From Pampus argenteus (lineage: Eukaryota; Chordata; Actinopteri; Scombriformes; Stromateidae): DNA of 64,000 nt. The stretch lies in NCBI GenBank assembly GCA_036937835.1, contig CM072870.1:21790001-21854000 (forward strand). Reading direction: 5' to 3'. Position 1 is the stretch's first letter. The number at the start of each line of letters is the position of its first letter. The notes beneath the pieces were generated by a model, which did not search any database, was not told where the DNA came from, and saw only the letters and a program-made list of their open reading frames with translations. The position numbers and the translations under genes were made by a program. Positions 49,906 to 62,430 of this stretch are shown here, piece after piece.

Positions 49906-50640
49906 AGCTACGTGATGACTCATTAACTGGACCAGGGGCTACGTGATGACTCAGTAAATGATAACTCAGTAAATGGACCAGGAGCTACGTGATGACTCAG
50001 TAAATGGACCAGGAGCTACGTGATGACTCAGTAACTGGACCAGGAGCTACGTGATGACTCAGTAACTGGACCAGGAGCTACGTGATGACTCATTAACTGG
50101 ACCAGGGGCTACGTGATGACTCAGTAAATGATAACTCAGTAAATGGACCAGGAGCTACGTGATGACTCAGTAAATGGACCAGGAGCTACGTGATGACTCA
50201 GTAACTGGACCAGGAGCTACGTGATGACTCAGTAACTGGACCAGGGGCTACGTGATGACTCAGTAAATGATGACTCAGTAACTGGACCAGGAGCTACGTG
50301 ATGACTCAGTAAATGGACCAGGAGCTACGTGATGACTCAGTAAATGGACCAGGAGCTACGTGATGACTCAGCAAATGGACCAGGGGCTACGTGATGACTC
50401 AGTAACTGGACCAGGAGCTACATGATGACTCAGTAAATGGACCAGGGGCTACGTGATGACTCAGTAAATGGACCAGGAGCTACGTGATGACTCAGTAACT
50501 GGACCAGGAGATACGTGATGACTCAGTAAATGGACCAGGAGATACGTGATGACTCAGTAACTGGACCAGGAGCTACGCGATGACTCAGCAAATGGACCAG
50601 GAGCTACGTGATGACTCAGTAACTGGACCAGAAGCTCAGG
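49906..50640. repeat. 31-bp minisatellite carrying 23 AP-1 motifs
   Basis: The unit is GGACCAGGAGCTACGTGATG followed by ACTCAGTAAAT or a close variant, with shortened units interspersed. TGACTCA, the AP-1/TRE consensus, occurs exactly 23 times, plus two TAACTCA variants. A 170-bp higher-order block (49921-50090) is repeated at 50091-50260 with about one visible difference. Confidence 0.93.
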
Positions 50641-51014
50641 TGCATCCTGTGTTTATTTCCTAGTTAATACTGAAGTTTGCTGCCCGCTGAGCACAGAGCT
50701 GAATTAAACAGTGACTTGCAAGAAAGACATTAAATGTGTTGGCACATTGAGCTGAGTGGCGCTAAACACATCTCTGAAATGAGCTCTTGAACTGACAGGT
50801 TGGTAACGCTGACTGTTCAATAACACACATTATCTGAGTGTGACCAATATAACAATATGAAATGGAGAAGAGCTTCTCATCCTGTGTGGATGTAAAAATG
50901 TAACACACACACACGCACGCACACCTCTTGCAGTGTGTTTGACAACAGTGCGGTCTGTCTCTCACACACTGATAAACACTGTCATTCTAGAAAACCCTGC
51001 TGGGGGTTAACTAC

Positions 51015-51016
<2 letters not shown>

Positions 51017-51066
<50 letters not shown>
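51017..51066. repeat. (CA)n microsatellite
   Basis: About 24 CA units just left of the first TG-tailed repeat copy. Confidence 0.9.
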
Positions 51067-51068
<2 letters not shown>

Positions 51069-51149
51069 TTCACATTTCAGGGAAGGGCTGAGGGCAAACA
51101 TTTTGTGGAGGAGGATGTCATCTGTGTGTGTTTTGCTGTGAGTGTGTTT

Positions 51150-51359
51150 TTATTACCTCTTGGGGACCTTTTCTGGTATAAACACTGACTTTGTTGGGAC
51201 CAGTCGTCCTCATGAGGACTACAGACGGGTCCTAATGAGACAAGACGTCATTTCTGAGGTCCTGGTTAAGGTTTGGGTTATACTGTCTACAACGAATGGA
51301 GTCAATGTAATGTCCTAACAAGGATAGCTGCACAAACGTGTGTGTGTGTGTGTGTGTGC
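51150..51359 (+). repeat. TG-tailed dispersed repeat, copy 1
   Basis: Begins near TTATTACCTCTTGGGGACC, contains GAGGTCCTGGTTAAGGTTTG and GGAGTCAATG, and ends AACAAGGATAGCTGCACAAA followed by (TG)n. The same order of blocks occurs inverted at 52530-52681. Confidence 0.8.
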
Positions 51360-51860
51360 TCGCAGCAAGGTGACTTGTCACAGTAAATCAACATACACAT
51401 ACAAGCACACACACATACACCTGCTGAATTTGGCTGAGCAGCAGAGACTGTAGCTTCCCTACAGCTATGCTGTGTGTGTGTGTGTGTGCGTGTGTCCAGC
51501 TTCTACACTGATTACAGATGTTTCTACAAGTGCAGACAGTAAGAAATCACACTGACATTTTCAATAACTACAAAGCAGCTCTGGAGCTGTCATGCAGTTC
51601 ATCAGTTTGTCTTGAAACGATGGTTTTACTGTTTATTTGGTATTTATGTTTTAATGTTTCCTAAAGCCTCATATATCTTATTCCTCTGTGCTGCAGACAC
51701 ATTGAAACCACATCACATGGCTGCACCGGGTCACATGTTCCTTCATTATGAACAGTTTGTTAGTTTGTTTGGGTTCAGGCTCCAAGCTGTGACTTTAATG
51801 TTCCATGTTTCTGCCTCTTACCTGAACCTGCTTTGAGGGTTATCAGGTTCAGGTGTATTG

Positions 51861-51893
<33 letters not shown>

Positions 51894-52396
51894 AGCGTGT
51901 GTTTGAGGGATGACTCTGCATGGAGGAACAAGGTGACAGCAAGGTGAGACATGCTTATTAGAGTCACTTATCACACACACACACACACACTGAAGGACAC
52001 AATCACACATCAGTTCAGTCCAACATTTGCAGAATTAAAGTGTCTGCAGGAGGTTTGTAGAGGAGGTCAGCAGCAGTAAAACACTTCAGTTCAGATGTTC
52101 TGTTACATGTCTGGAGACTCTAAATTTATGATGTTTAACTTTGTCCGACTGCAGTTACTTCGTAGATTGAGACTTTACATATAAAATCTGTTCTGTGAGG
52201 GATGAATAAGACACAGTGGAGACAAATTCCCCTTTTTGCTGAAGGATAAAAGTCAGTAAGAAACCCAGTAGGTCTGTGTGTATGAATCATTTAATTATAT
52301 ATGCTATAAATGAAATATTACTGTACTTCAAAGAAGTTACAACATTGATATGCTGAGGAAACTGAGCTGTTGAAAGATATGACTTAAAAATGGTCA

Positions 52397-52482
52397 TAAG
52401 ACAGACAGGCAGGCAGGCAGACAGACAGGCAGAGAGACAGACATACAGGCAGACAGGCAGGCAGACAAGCAGACAGACAGGG
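52397..52482. repeat. (CAGR)n tetranucleotide-type repeat
   Basis: Imperfect GACAGGCAGGCAGGCAGACA array, about 85 bp. Confidence 0.85.
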
Positions 52483-52529
52483 CTGCTTCTACAGATGTAA
52501 TATTTACTACATGGAGACAAACACACACA

Positions 52530-52681
52530 TGTTTGTGTAGCTATCCTTGTTAGGACATCACATTGACTCCAAACATAAACCAAACCTCAACCAGGACCTC
52601 AGACACCGACAAGGTCAGTGTTTATACCTGAAACAGTCCCCAAGAGATAATAAAAGCCTGACACACACACACACACACACA
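52530..52681 (-). repeat. TG-tailed dispersed repeat, copy 2 (inverted, internally shorter)
   Basis: Its reverse complement matches copy 1 block for block but lacks about 60 bp of the middle. It is inverted relative to copy 1. The (CA)n at 52661-52681 lies at its 5' (head) end, whereas copy 1 has (TG)n at its tail. Confidence 0.78.
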
Positions 52682-53633
52682 CTTCATCCTCCAGGTTACA
52701 TCAGCAGCATAACACACCTCATAGAGTAACTAACACTACACCAGTTGTAGAAGCTCTTTATTTTCAGTCTTCATATTATATGAATCTTAAAACATTCAAC
52801 ATGCTGAGTGGCTGCAGAGTTACACTTTCTGTCTCCTCTAACGTTATCTGTGATCTCTCATTTGAAGTTTAAATACTGCTGAACACACAGCTGTTTTCTA
52901 TTTACCGACACGTCATGTCTCATTATTATTATTAATTTATAAATCTTTTTTGTTTTGTTTTTCTGATTTTGCTTGTAGCTAATTGCCGTTTTCCCAGCTG
53001 CTACGGCTCACTACAAATCAACCAATCAGAATCGTAGAAGCCATTCACCACACGTTCATCTCACAATCAGTCAGCCTCGAACCCGATATCTTACAGTCTG
53101 ATACAGACTGTGATCAAGATCTGATTACAGACTGTGATAAACTTACACCGTCATTGCTGTTGCTGCTGTCTAAAGGTGTGTGTGTGTGTGTGTGTGTGAT
53201 GGGATTATATCCCCTCCAGGACTGACGTCTGAATTCAAGCAGAAAAGCTATTAGAAAAAAACAAACTACAACAGCACAGATCCCCTCTTCACTGTTTCTG
53301 GTTCTTTAGTCAAAAGTAACGGCTTCACACGTCTGATCCCTGCGGTGGTGAAACATCTGTCCTGTGTGAATAATTACAGACAAACACGCAATAACAACGT
53401 GCAGATAATTCAGAGTTCAGGCACAAGCGTGGAGAAAATGTTCATCTTATTATTATTATATTATATATTATTAAATTCCTTCATCTCAGTTTGCCCGAGG
53501 AACGTTTTTATTCCTATTTGTCTCCAACAGCTTGAAACTGATTAACAAGACTGATGAGAGTTAGAGAGCAGAAACTGTTAAAAACAAGATAAGAGAGACG
53601 CAGATGGATGAGTGTAGTCTGTCTGCACAGTCG

Positions 53634-53878
53634 AAGGAAGAGAGAGAGAAAGAGAGAGAAAAAGAGAGAGAGAAAGAGAAAGGGAGAGAGAGAAAGAGAG
53701 AAAGAAAGAGAGACAGAGAAAGAGAGAAAGAGAGAGAAAGAGAGAACGAGAGAAAGAAAAAGAGAGAAAGAGAGAGAGAGAAAGAAAGAGAGAGAGAGAG
53801 AAAGAGAAAGAGAAAGATAAAGAGAAAGAAAGAAAGAGAGAGGAAGAGAAAAAGAGAGAGAGAAAGAAAGAAAGAGCT
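53634..53878. repeat. GA-rich near-purine tract
   Basis: About 245 bp of GAGA/GAAA units with only a few pyrimidines on the plus strand. It gives long but meaningless open frames on both strands. It is capable in principle of triplex (H-DNA) structure. Confidence 0.92.
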
Positions 53879-53943
53879 CAGTATGGAGCAGAGCTGCTGC
53901 AGCAGCTCCTGGAGGTCACTGCAATGCAACAGTAACTCAGCCT

Positions 53944-54079
<136 letters not shown>

Positions 54080-54837
54080 GGAGGAGGCATTAATCTACTA
54101 CCAACACAGCCTGGATTGGACCAGTTAGCATCAACAGACTGAATATTTACGAGTTCTTGTGAATGTTGACCAGTATTAGTATTATTATAATTAATATTTA
54201 TAACATTTATTCATAACTTTATGCTAGTTTTCATGCAGCAGCGTGACGTTCAGATATACTTCGACATGTTATTCTATCTCCCTCCTAAACACAGATATGT
54301 GGAAATATTGTACCAAATCATAATTTAATCTGCACTCTTTCCATGTTCACTACACATATTACACAACATAATGACAGCAACATGCACACAGTGAAGTGCA
54401 TGCTGGGACATTAATTGGCTGGACTGGATTCATGTAAGGATGTGAAGTATCTGATAATATGTTCTCACGGCTACGAGAGTTGTTTAAATGTTCACACAAA
54501 CTCTTTGTAAACCTCTGATAAAGGTCACCTGTTCATGTGGAGCTGAACGTTCATCATTAGCATCATCTACTACCTGACGGTTAAATACCACCAGACATTT
54601 ACATTAACGCGATTATTGACGTTTGAACAGATTCCTGCCCTCATTAGCAGGTTAATTATGTTTAGATCATTTATTTTCACTATAATTCCCTCCATAAGTA
54701 ACAACAGAATATATAGATGTGTGACTATATATATATAGGTGATGGGTTATATATACATATAAAACATCAGTTAACAGCTTCTTATATTATCCATTGAGTC
54801 AAATCTGCATGTGAACAGTAACTAAAGCTGTCAGATA

Positions 54838-54960
54838 AATGTAGTGGAGTAGAAAGTACTAGATTTACCTCTGACATGTAGTAGAGTGAAGTATAAAGTA
54901 TTATCAAATAGAAATACTCAAGTAAAGTACTTCAGTACAGTACTTGATTTTACACCACTG
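54838..54960. repeat. Dispersed repeat fragment (TACTCAAGTAAAGTACTT type)
   Basis: It contains the AGTAGAAAGTACT and ACTCAAGTAAAGTACTTCAG blocks typical of an abundant teleost repeat, distantly matching the end of the 7020-7595 copy. Confidence 0.55.
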
Positions 54961-55189
54961 TCCGTTTGTACGAGGCTCAGTGTGTGTCTGTGTGTGCGTG
55001 TGTGTGTGTCTGTGTGCGCGTCTACATCTTTGTGTCTGTCTGGAGCCTGATTGAGTGATGCGGCGTCACCTGGGGAGCCCGCCAAGTCATCATCAGCTGC
55101 ACACACACATACATACACACACAAACACACACATATGTGCATGCACACACACACATGCTTTAAACACCTTGACCTGTGCAGCTGAATGA

Positions 55190-55359
55190 ATTTATGTCCC
55201 CAGTTGGTAAAACACTGATTCAGTCAGTGGTTTGAGGTAAGGGTTAAGTTTAGGCATTTCCTGGAGACTTACCTTAACCATAATGACCGTTATGGTTAAG
55301 GTAAGTCTCCAGGAAATTAAGGTAAGTCTATGTAGGTACCCCAAAAGGGACTTAAGCAA

Positions 55360-55391
<32 letters not shown>
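55190..55391 (+). repeat. TG-tailed dispersed repeat, copy 3, containing a palindrome
   Basis: It carries GTCCCCAGTTGGTAAAACAC and GTAGGTACCCC blocks and ends GCAAACC(TG)n, like the other two copies, but its centre has been turned into a perfect inverted repeat (55256-55317). Confidence 0.6.
55256..55317. repeat. Perfect inverted repeat, 28-bp arms, 6-nt loop
   Basis: Arms 55256-55283 and 55290-55317 are exact complements around TGACCG. The absence of any mismatch suggests a recent origin. Confidence 0.93.
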
Positions 55392-55394
<3 letters not shown>

Positions 55395-55520
55395 GAGAGA
55401 AGCAGACAGACATTTAGACAGGTTAAAGGTGACCTCTACCTGGACATGATATCGACACTGTGGAAACACACACACACACACACAAAATCAGCTGTCTCAT
55501 AACTGACACTGGAACATCAC

Positions 55521-55525
<5 letters not shown>

Positions 55526-55566
<41 letters not shown>

Positions 55567-55571
55567 ACACC
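55526..55571. repeat. (CA)n microsatellite
   Basis: About 45 bp of CA with one late interruption. Confidence 0.85.
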
Positions 55572-56726
55572 CACATTAACAGAGTGAGAGGATACTAACC
55601 CGACGGCAACATCATCCATACTTCAGTCTGCACACATATTGAGGTAAATCCACATGTACTCGCTGTATATCCAGAAAACGAGATGTGTGTATGTGTGTAT
55701 GTGTGTGTGTGTGAGCCGGCTGCTGTGATACTGAGGCAGAGAGCAACGAACAGCTCCGTTATACATACATACCTCTCTCTCTCACTCTCTCTCTCTCTCT
55801 CTCGGTGTCTCGGTCTCTCTCCACCCTCCTCCTGCTGCTCAACCTTCCCCCCTTTTCCTCTCTCTCTCATCCATCTTTCTCTCACCATCAAAATCTATTT
55901 TTCGTCCTCTTTCCCTCTCCCTCGCTATGCCAACCCTCCCTGCTGCAACGACACACACAAAAACCCTCTTCCCCCAGAATAGAAACTCAAGTGAAGGAAG
56001 CATTACTGCCCTGTAAAGACAAATAAATAAACAGATACAATTCATTTTCATCACTGAACTATAATCAATAATAATATAATAGTTATATAATATAACTCAC
56101 CAGGTTACAGCTGTACATTCCTCATAAAACATCTGCAAAGTTGACTTTTCTAATATTTCTAATCCTGTTTGCAGCCTTGTTTACATGTTGGCAGTCTTAG
56201 CAGATGGTGCATTGCTGCGTTTCTTGGCGCATCACTACCACCTGAAGATCAGTGGAAAAGTGTGAAACCATTGGCGGAAACGTGTATCGCACCATCTGTG
56301 GTCTTGTGCATGTGGAACAATACAAACAAAACAGGGACCCACTCGCAGAACACGGCTCTATATTACTACACACCTTTACTCACTGAGTAAATGTTGAGAA
56401 GTTTATCTTCAATCATCCCTAAAACCTTCAGATTTCTGCATCAATCTCCAAAACTTTCTGGAATTTGAAACATTTGTCGTGTCAATAAAGTCTTCAAACG
56501 TCCCTCGATCCTCCTCAGAACTTGTGGATCTCCTGGAAGAACCTGTATGAACCGTGTCTCTGAACATGTTCATATCCAGATCCCTCATCCATCTCAAGAC
56601 AACTCCCATAACCTGCTCATGAATGACAAAGACAAAGACGCCTCTCTGGAACTGGATCCTCTTCAAAAACTCACCCTGGAACCTTAATGGCTCCAGATAC
56701 CAGTCAAGAACAACCTAGAACGTCTT

Positions 56727-56771
56727 CTAGGTTCTCTAAAACCGTCTTCAAGAAGATGTTAGAGAACCTAG
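56727..56771. repeat. Hairpin with 13-bp perfect arms
   Basis: CTAGGTTCTCTAA at 56727-56739 pairs with 56759-56771. The 19-nt loop contains a second small inverted repeat (TCTTC-AA-GAAGA). It lies in a mixed-sequence stretch (56400-56830) free of microsatellite. Confidence 0.75.
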
Positions 56772-57221
56772 ACCTTCCTGAAGACCTCGTCCTCAAATGT
56801 CTGTCGGTAATGTACGTTCACACAGATTCTTCTAAAAGCCTCATTCAGGAAGAAGAAAAGAAAAGAAAAGAAAAGAAAAGAGGTGAAGGAGAGATGATGA
56901 TGACAGGATACGGAGACAAAGATTTAACTGCATCCACACACACACACACACACACTAATTCAGTGCAGTGTGTTGTGTTCTGACAGTCTGTGGGGAGCTG
57001 ATGCAGGCAGCCAACTGTTTTGTTATGATAGCTTATTGATCCAACACAAACACACTGACATGTGCATGTACACACACACACACACACACACAAAATACAC
57101 ACACACACACTCATATCGTTCCCTCATCACCATTCAGATGTGCACCTCGACTCGATATGACTCACAAGTCAAACAAACCCAGAACGTCACATGGTCTGAG
57201 AGCAGCGAGCAGCTCAATTAT

Positions 57222-57223
<2 letters not shown>

Positions 57224-57276
<53 letters not shown>
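57224..57276. repeat. (CA)n microsatellite
   Basis: About 26 CA units. Confidence 0.92.
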
Positions 57277-57278
<2 letters not shown>

Positions 57279-58354
57279 TACATACATCAGTATTGTGTTT
57301 CCTCGTGTTTGCATTAAATTATTCTACACTTGTGTAATCTGTTTTGTTTTGCATGTATGTATTTATTTGACATTTTTATTTATGTGTTATGTGTTCATAG
57401 ATGTGATAAAAACATGGATTTGAAAAGCTTCCCGACTACAGACATCTAAAGGTATGCTGCAAAGCGTCAGTCACCGTTGCACATTTCTTTAACCCTTCGA
57501 CACCTTTAACGGGGGGCGTATCCATCTGCGACTGCTTTAACGTTACCGTCATTTATAACAAGGTAAGTTTTCTGCTATCAGCTCACGTCAGGACGTTTTT
57601 ATTTGGAGCTTATGAAACATGCATTTGTCACCATTACTGAGACTAATTTATCTCCATACACTGCTGCACAGACGATTGTCCTTTGGGGAGAAATAAAGTA
57701 AGAATTGAATTTCTGCTGCTTGGGACAAACGACTGGATGGTTTCCAGCAGCAGAAACTTATTACTTATACTTGCAGATATTGTATAAGTATGAAAATGAC
57801 ATTGAACAACACTGTTATTCATGTTTAATATATGATAATACTGTAAGAGATGTGATAAATTGGTACATTTGACCTTAATGTGGTTCATTTTAGATTTTTC
57901 TGGTAGTTTCGGGGTAATAATAAAACGTTTAAAGCTTCAGAAAACCTAAAAAATAAACCTTCATTTAGGTAAATAGAGAAAAATACAACAATTATTACCT
58001 TAAACTAACCAAAGATCAAAAAGAGAAAATAACAATAATTATATTTTAAACTCTAATGAAGATGGTTAAATCTGGAGGAAGATGTGTCTGAAATGGTGTC
58101 GCCATAAAAAGACGTTTAAGTCTTGAGTTTTAATAATTAAAGATGCTCTGCAGAGTTTTATACTGGATAAAAGTTAAAGTTAAACAAAAAGCAACCTGTG
58201 AACATCTGCAAAGATAAAATAAATGGTTTATATCCAGGTTTGCTAACTAGCTAATTTCTTCCTCGCTACATGTCGGTGGAGCTTTAGCGCCTCCTGTTGA
58301 TAATTATGTCACATCATATTTATCATATCATATTTCCCCAAAATACCAGGTGAC

Positions 58355-58429
58355 CTGAATGCGTCCTGCTGGCTTCTTACTGCGGGAGGAAATGAAGCTT
58401 TTAGAGCTGCTGAACTCTGAGTCTGTGGC
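58355..58429 (-). CDS. Candidate internal exon, possibly patj
   Basis: A 75-nt segment flanked by a good acceptor (TTCTGCTCAG) and a usable donor (CAG|gtcacc). It translates without stops to a serine-rich, basic peptide (start ATDSEFSSSKSF, end KKPAGRIQ). It would join the next patj exon in phase 0 only if that exon used the AG two bases further in (48508), giving IQ-RWCERYGDL, comparable to the residues before this PDZ in MPDZ. The main acceptor at 48510 needs phase 1. It could instead be chance or an exon of another gene. Confidence 0.3.
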
Positions 58430-59522
58430 CTGAGCAGAATATAGATGGGAAGAAAAAACACACACAAAAACATTCAAATGTAAAGCATGAGGGAGAAGAG
58501 ATGCTGAAAGCTGCAGCTGTTTGACAGTTTTACATAGAGAGATCCTGCAGATGAAGCACTGCAGAGAGGAGAAGGTGGAGGAGGAGGAGGAGCAGCAGCA
58601 ATAAAACAAGAGAACGAGGGGGAGAAAAAACTGTCTCTGAGGCCGATTAAGAAAATGCTGCCCTGGCAGATATTTAAAGATGCTTCATTGAAACTTCAAT
58701 CATCAGCATTTTAATTTTAACACAGTGCCATTATGTTTTATTAGAAGTTTTAAATGCCGTCATGTTTTATTAAAAGCTGAAGTCTAGTGTTACCAACAAT
58801 GTGTTACTGCGTCTTACCATCTTACGAAGGGAAACTGAACTAACTATAACTTATATGAACCTCTGAACCACACAGTTTCCTCACATTGATATTTTGTTTT
58901 TAGAAACGGCTCCACAGATTATTAACATTTTGTACTTCATTATAAAGTTCAGAGGTTGCGTATGTGGCACAACAAGCGCGTGACGCTGTAAACAGACTAT
59001 TTATATTCTGTTTGTCTGGCTGCTGCTGCAATGACCCAGTTTCTACACAAGTTTCATTTATTTAACTTTGTAATGACTGTGAATATAGATTTATATTCAT
59101 AGAGCACTTTAAACAAACTGGACTGACACAAAACAGATGAAAAAGACAAATTAAAGCATTATAACATAGAAAAATGAACATTATGAATTGTAGATCTACT
59201 TATTAAAAAGTTTTAATGGAGCTATAATGTAAAATTTGTGGTGCTAGATGCATTCGTATAATCCGATAATCAGAAAGTCTGGACGATACGCACAATTAAA
59301 AGTTAGCAGAGGGCTAACCGGATGTTAGCCGTATGCCAGGCTAGCACTTTCTACCCGTTTTCAGTCTTTACGCTAAGCTAAGCTAAGCTATCAGGTGATG
59401 ACTATATATTTACTCTGCTATCACTCTGTACATGAATTTCATTTAAACATTTAACACAACATAAGTGAACAAGTTCTGGTTTCAGTTCGAGTCTCTATTG
59501 TACAAACTGCAGGAAACAAGGC

Positions 59523-59557
<35 letters not shown>

Positions 59558-59840
59558 TTTCATCCTCCTCTCAAGGACAGCTGTATCACCTGAGGGAGGA
59601 GATGTCTGTGATTTTAATCTAATCTCTCTCTCTTTGTGTGTTTGAGTGGAAACAGAATAAAAAGCAAGTTGCCACCGAGCAGCTGGAGGGTCAAAGGTCA
59701 TCAGTCTGAGATTCAAACTGACAACCTTAAAATTACAAACCGACCACAATAATGTGTGTGTATGTGTGTGTTGCTGTCTGAAGAAGGCCACATGACCAAT
59801 TAGGTCAAGGACTGTGCAGCTGAGGCAGTGAGCGTCTGGT

Positions 59841-59861
59841 ACACACACACACACACACGCA

Positions 59862-59920
<59 letters not shown>

Positions 59921-59921
59921 C
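59841..59921. repeat. Interrupted (CA)n microsatellite
   Basis: CA units with two CG interruptions and one CT interruption. Confidence 0.9.
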
Positions 59922-59983
59922 TCAGCAGAGTGCAGTAGAAACAGCTTCAGCTACAGATCGTGTACTGTGATAACAAGCTCTCT

Positions 59984-60019
<36 letters not shown>

Positions 60020-60162
60020 TGTTGATCAGCATACTGATGCTGTTCTGCAGGTACATCTCCAGCATAGTGAACATGTTTTTATATACATAAGTATCGTATC
60101 GGCCTGAATATATGATGATGATATTTTAACGAAAGAGTGGGACTCGTCTAAATGACGTGTTC

Positions 60163-60297
60163 ACCTGAAACACCTGAAACACATGTAACACCTGTAACAC
60201 CTGTAACACCTGTAACACATGTAACACATGTAACACATGTAACACATGTAACACATGTAACACCTGTAACACCTGTAACACCTGTAACACCTGAGTC
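60163..60297. repeat. 9-bp minisatellite, 15 units
   Basis: Units are ACCTGTAAC or ACATGTAAC, with two ACCTGAAAC at the left end. Order: 2 GAAA-type, 1 ATG, 3 CTG, 5 ATG, 3 CTG, 1 divergent. An E-box-like hexamer (CACCTG or CACATG) recurs every 9 bp. Confidence 0.93.
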
Positions 60298-60857
60298 ATT
60301 GAAGAAAACATCTGATTTATAACACTCATACATGAATATATGTAATATGTGCATTACATTTTGAGACCAGAGATGTACATGACTGTTATCAACATGATAA
60401 ATAACGGGCAGATTTATTTACGGTTGACTGAAAGTAGTTCAGTGTTGTTGCTGCCTTGGCTTTATTATAACAGTGAATCCACACATTAAAATTTAATTTC
60501 TAGAAGGTTTATTAGATTTAATATCAGGAGCCTATAAGACTGTGATGTATTTAATTCAGCTTATGTTTCCAACATGAATGTGATTCTGTTAACTGAAGAG
60601 CAGATTGGATCCATTAGTGAGTCCGACTACAACTCAGCAGGCAGTAACAGACTGAGATAGAGCTGTTCGCCTCAAATGACATGATGCAAACGCACACACA
60701 CACGCAATCACACGCGCCCACACACACACCCGTCAGCTCCTCTGTGATTCCTTTTTCTGCTTCTTCCATCTTTTTTTCCTTCAACCTTTCTGTCTCCCCT
60801 CACTGAGCTGTCAATCATGCATCAGTGTGTGAGCAGCGAACAACGCCGCCTCTCCAG

Positions 60858-60859
<2 letters not shown>

Positions 60860-60896
<37 letters not shown>

Positions 60897-60944
60897 TAAC
60901 ACACACACACATACATTAACACACACACACACACACACACACAC
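60860..60944. repeat. Interrupted (CA)n microsatellite
   Basis: CA tracts broken twice by ATTAAC. Confidence 0.9.
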
Positions 60945-62430
60945 AACCTTGTTATCTACCCTGCCGGATGAAACTTTACCTTCATGCAGTGAAATTCTCT
61001 GCTGTTATCGTCCACCTGAAGCTGTTTACTGTAGATATTTATTGTTTTGTTTTCCTGTTTGTTTGTCTGTCCTGTAGGAACTGAATCCTTCAAAAACACG
61101 ACCAGCAGTTTATGACGGGACAAAACTATGATATTACTACTAATACTCAAATACGAGATCGAAGCTTCACAAGAAGTCACACGCCTGTTTTCCAAACTGT
61201 CAGCGCTATAGTTAAAAATGGTCATAATCAATCAATATTTATAGTTTCCAGAAAAAACGCTCTAAATACCCACTTTACCCTCTAAATATGTCCACTACCT
61301 GCTCAGCACCAAATGACTTAATATATAAAATCTAAATCTGAAAACAAAGCTAATGTAGTGAAATTAAAAGTCAAATATTTGCAGCACAAATATTTACAGT
61401 AATAGAAAAACTCTAAATAAACTTGAATGAAGCACCAGTAAATTTATTTTCCACGTTTCTGTACGGAACAAATAGTTTAATTATGTTTTGAGTAAATGTG
61501 ATTTATATTAAATAAATGGTTGTGAAGCTGCGTCTCCAGGCTGCAGAGATGTTGGATATTTGTTCCGTTGCTTCGGCTCTGTGAAAAACAAACCTAAGAC
61601 AGCATTTGAAATTAACTTGAATCATTTATTATTGTTGCAGCTGCCAATAAATGTTTTAACCAGGAAACTAAATAAGACAAAAACAAGCAGCGTAAGACCA
61701 GCGGCACTGATCAGCACCAAAGCAAATTCATCATCTACAGAGAAATGAGAAGTGACCTCGCTCCACACAAACAACTCACTTCATTGTGTTTGTGTCAAAC
61801 TCTCGGTGGAAAAGCCAGCAGCCCGGCTCAGATATTCAACTCAATTTCCTTCTATTGCAAACAATTCATAAATATATTGTGTGTGCTGACAGACACGATT
61901 TCGATAAGGCCGTACTTTCATCAACAACAAAACGACTCACATATTCAGACAGCTGGCAGAAAACACGACGACAAGCCACGAAAATTAGCTTCTGGCACAA
62001 ACGTCGAGACAGATGCTCCCTCGCGATGCCAAACACGACGTTTTAAAAAAGGGAAAAGAGGTTCATCAGCTGTGATTCTGTCAAATTATCTTTGTTTAAC
62101 TCTACAAATACTTCATCAAAAGAAAGCTGCAGACGAGCGTCCGTTTATCCAGAACTCAGCTGTTAACGAGGACGAAGAGACCATGTGGTTCAGCTGCTTA
62201 GTTAGCAGGAGATTAGAAACAACCTGAATGCTTCGCTGTCACTAAATGAAAGTGGTGCCGGCCTTTTTAACAGTTACAGTTCAAAACATCTGCAGCATCC
62301 GACCGCCATGCAGGAAATATTATTATTATAAAGCATTTAGTTTGCATTGAACTTTTTTTATTTACAGTGAAATTTCAAAGTGCCTCACAGAAAGTCTGTG
62401 AAGTCCATATGATGCTGTCAGTATCCTCAT

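Noticed and set aside
49906..50640. Possible CRISPR-like array of regular repeats
   Set aside because: Units are directly tandem with no unique spacers, and the genome is a vertebrate. It is a minisatellite.
61745..62227. 160-aa plus-strand frame as a gene
   Set aside because: No recognisable domain, no splice context and an unremarkable start. It is reported only as a possible conserved non-coding stretch.
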